A DNA stretch of 5,476 bases from the NCBI GenBank assembly GCA_937880065.1, contig CALFMA010000132.1, positions 1 through 5,476 of the forward strand, written 5' to 3'. The DNA is from an uncultured Ruminococcus sp. Lineage in GTDB: Bacteria; Bacillota_A; Clostridia; Oscillospirales; Ruminococcaceae. Each line of letters opens with the position of its first letter. Within the stretch, counting starts at the first letter, position 1. Below the pieces are notes generated by a model. It was given only the letters and a program-made list of their open reading frames with translations. It was not told where the DNA came from and did no database searches. Below are positions 4,458-5,476 of this stretch, one piece after another. The translations under genes were made by a program, and so were the position numbers.

Positions 4458-5476
4458 ATGAAACATATAATATTATATCTGTTGTCAGTATTGGCGATAC
4501 TGTCATGCAGTGATAAGAACGGATATACAATAGAAGGTCGCTATAAGGCGGCATCGGACGGCACAATGCTCTATTTGACAGCTTTCGATGATATACTTTC
4601 TGTAATTGATTCAGCTGTGGTGGAGAATGGCGAGTTCTCCTTTAGAGGTGTCTGCGACACGCTTTCTGTATGTTATCTGTCATCTTCCAAGGTCGTAGAT
4701 GGCGGTTTTGTGGTCCTGGAGCCAGGGCGAATATCTTTCGAGTTCGGCAACAGGCCAATCTCCTCTGGTACGCAGTCTAATGATGCAGTAACGCGTTTTA
4801 TGGGCGAAAAAGAAAAACTCTTTGTCCTTGACGGAATACTCTCTTCGGCCGTAGCTGGAAAGATGAATATCGAACAGACAATGGCCGATAGTCTGCGTGT
4901 GTTGTCGCAGATGGCCAAAAATGTGTTCGGCGCATATGCCACGAAGCTTATAAAGGATAATGCCGATAATCCTCTAGGATGTTTTTTCTTTGTGCAGTCG
5001 GCCGGTGTCTTGTCGCCTCGGATTCTAAATTCGGTTTCAGAACTTATTCCAGAGCGGTATCGTGGTGCGCTGTATCAGAAAAAGATCATGCAGCTGGAGC
5101 TGGAAGACCTAGTCGGCTCGTACGAAAGAAATGTGGAAGCAGGAGCGGTTGCAACTGCAGTGGGCAAGATGTATCAGAATTTCGAACTCAAGGACCTGGA
5201 CGGCAGGGATTTTCTTATGTCTGATAGAATCCCGTCAAAAAATTATACTCTTCTTGTGTTCTGGGCAGCATGGAGCGATGAGTCTGTCAAGGATTTCGGG
5301 TTATTGAAAGAGGCCTACGTCAAGCATAAGGGACAAGGGCTTGACATTGTTGCTGTCTCTATGGACAAGAGTGTTGAACAGTGCAGGGAGGCTGTGGGCA
5401 ATTATGGTCTGCCATGGCTGCAGCTCTGTAATCCTGCCGGGGGAAGTGCTGAACTTGCGGCTGCGTACGGAATCTC
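4458..5476 (+). CDS. Lipoprotein with N-terminal DUF4369-like and C-terminal TlpA/thioredoxin-like domain, 3' end cut off
   Basis: From ATG 4458 the frame is open to the window end (339 codons plus two bases). Residues 1-17 are a lipoprotein signal with lipobox ILSC (Cys17), so the protein is membrane-anchored outside the cytoplasm. Residues about 22-100 (GYTIEGRYKAASDGTMLYL, then a predicted run of short strands) fit the DUF4369 domain that precedes thioredoxin folds in Bacteroidetes. A helical linker follows (about 108-232). Residues about 236-340 are AhpC/TSA-TlpA-like: KMYQNFELKDLDGRDF, then LLVFWAAWSDESVKDF, then GLDIVAVSMDKS. The catalytic WCxxC is replaced by W272-S-D-E-S276, so no dithiol is present. 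The window ends just before the expected cis-Pro motif after AAAYGIS. It is probably a non-redox paralogue, perhaps a binding or structural protein. It follows engB by 1 nt. Confidence 0.85.
   Translation, partial: MKHIILYLLSVLAILSCSDKNGYTIEGRYKAASDGTMLYLTAFDDILSVIDSAVVENGEFSFRGVCDTLSVCYLSSSKVVDGGFVVLEPGRISFEFGNRPISSGTQSNDAVTRFMGEKEKLFVLDGILSSAVAGKMNIEQTMADSLRVLSQMAKNVFGAYATKLIKDNADNPLGCFFFVQSAGVLSPRILNSVSELIPERYRGALYQKKIMQLELEDLVGSYERNVEAGAVATAVGKMYQNFELKDLDGRDFLMSDRIPSKNYTLLVFWAAWSDESVKDFGLLKEAYVKHKGQGLDIVAVSMDKSVEQCREAVGNYGLPWLQLCNPAGGSAELAAAYGI

Noticed and set aside
4979..5224. Plus-strand 81-aa frame
   Set aside because: It lies out of frame inside the open lipoprotein gene that runs from 4458 to the window end.

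Overview
The window looks like two different bacteria joined end to end. Positions 1 to about 3394 read as a low-G+C Gram-positive anaerobe of the Ruminococcus type. The evidence is a sporulation sigma factor gene (sigG, cut by the window start), strong GGAGG ribosome binding sites, TTGNNN/TATAAT promoters, and two proteins with C-terminal dockerin sequence. Positions from about 3426 to the end read as a Bacteroidales-type genome. The evidence there is a lipoprotein N-terminus ending in Cys-Ser-Asn-Asp-Asp-Asp, A-rich leaders instead of Shine-Dalgarno sites, TAnnTTTG-like promoter elements, a Bacteroidetes-style EngB GTPase, and a DUF4369/TlpA-type lipoprotein. Composition also becomes visibly richer in G+C in the engB and lipoprotein genes.

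Left part. sigG (minus strand, 5' end only) is divergent from pyrE, which has a well-formed promoter (229-257). pyrE ends in a 12-bp hairpin. A second promoter overlaps the pyrE stop codon and would start transcription at the base of that hairpin. It would drive three tightly packed plus-strand genes: a secreted beta-propeller protein with a reduced dockerin (1002-2066), a small cupin (2069-2434) and an unrecognised 180-aa acidic protein (2445-2987). The last of these overlaps tail to tail by 8 nt with a minus-strand gene.

Junction. The minus-strand gene (2980-3621) is one uninterrupted frame, but its two ends belong to different phyla. It has a Bacteroidetes lipoprotein signal and the start of a lipocalin-like domain, then the last cap of a BspA-type leucine-rich-repeat protein, a Thr-rich linker and a Ruminococcus dockerin. 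The change falls at about 3394-3426, next to a 9-bp tandem repeat. An assembly or cloning chimera that happens to stay in frame is the simplest explanation. A real inter-phylum fusion is possible but would need read-level proof.

Right part. A short intergenic region holds a 16-bp perfect palindrome with a -7 type element on each strand. It is followed by engB (ribosome assembly GTPase) and, 1 nt later, a lipoprotein with a thioredoxin-like domain in which both CxxC cysteines are serine. This last gene runs off the window end.

I do not see a defence system, CRISPR array, transposon, tRNA or rRNA. Apart from the chimera, the points of interest are small-scale: the cysteine-less thioredoxin domain, the promoter/hairpin overlap after pyrE, and an antisense-oriented terminator-like hairpin inside the 180-aa gene.
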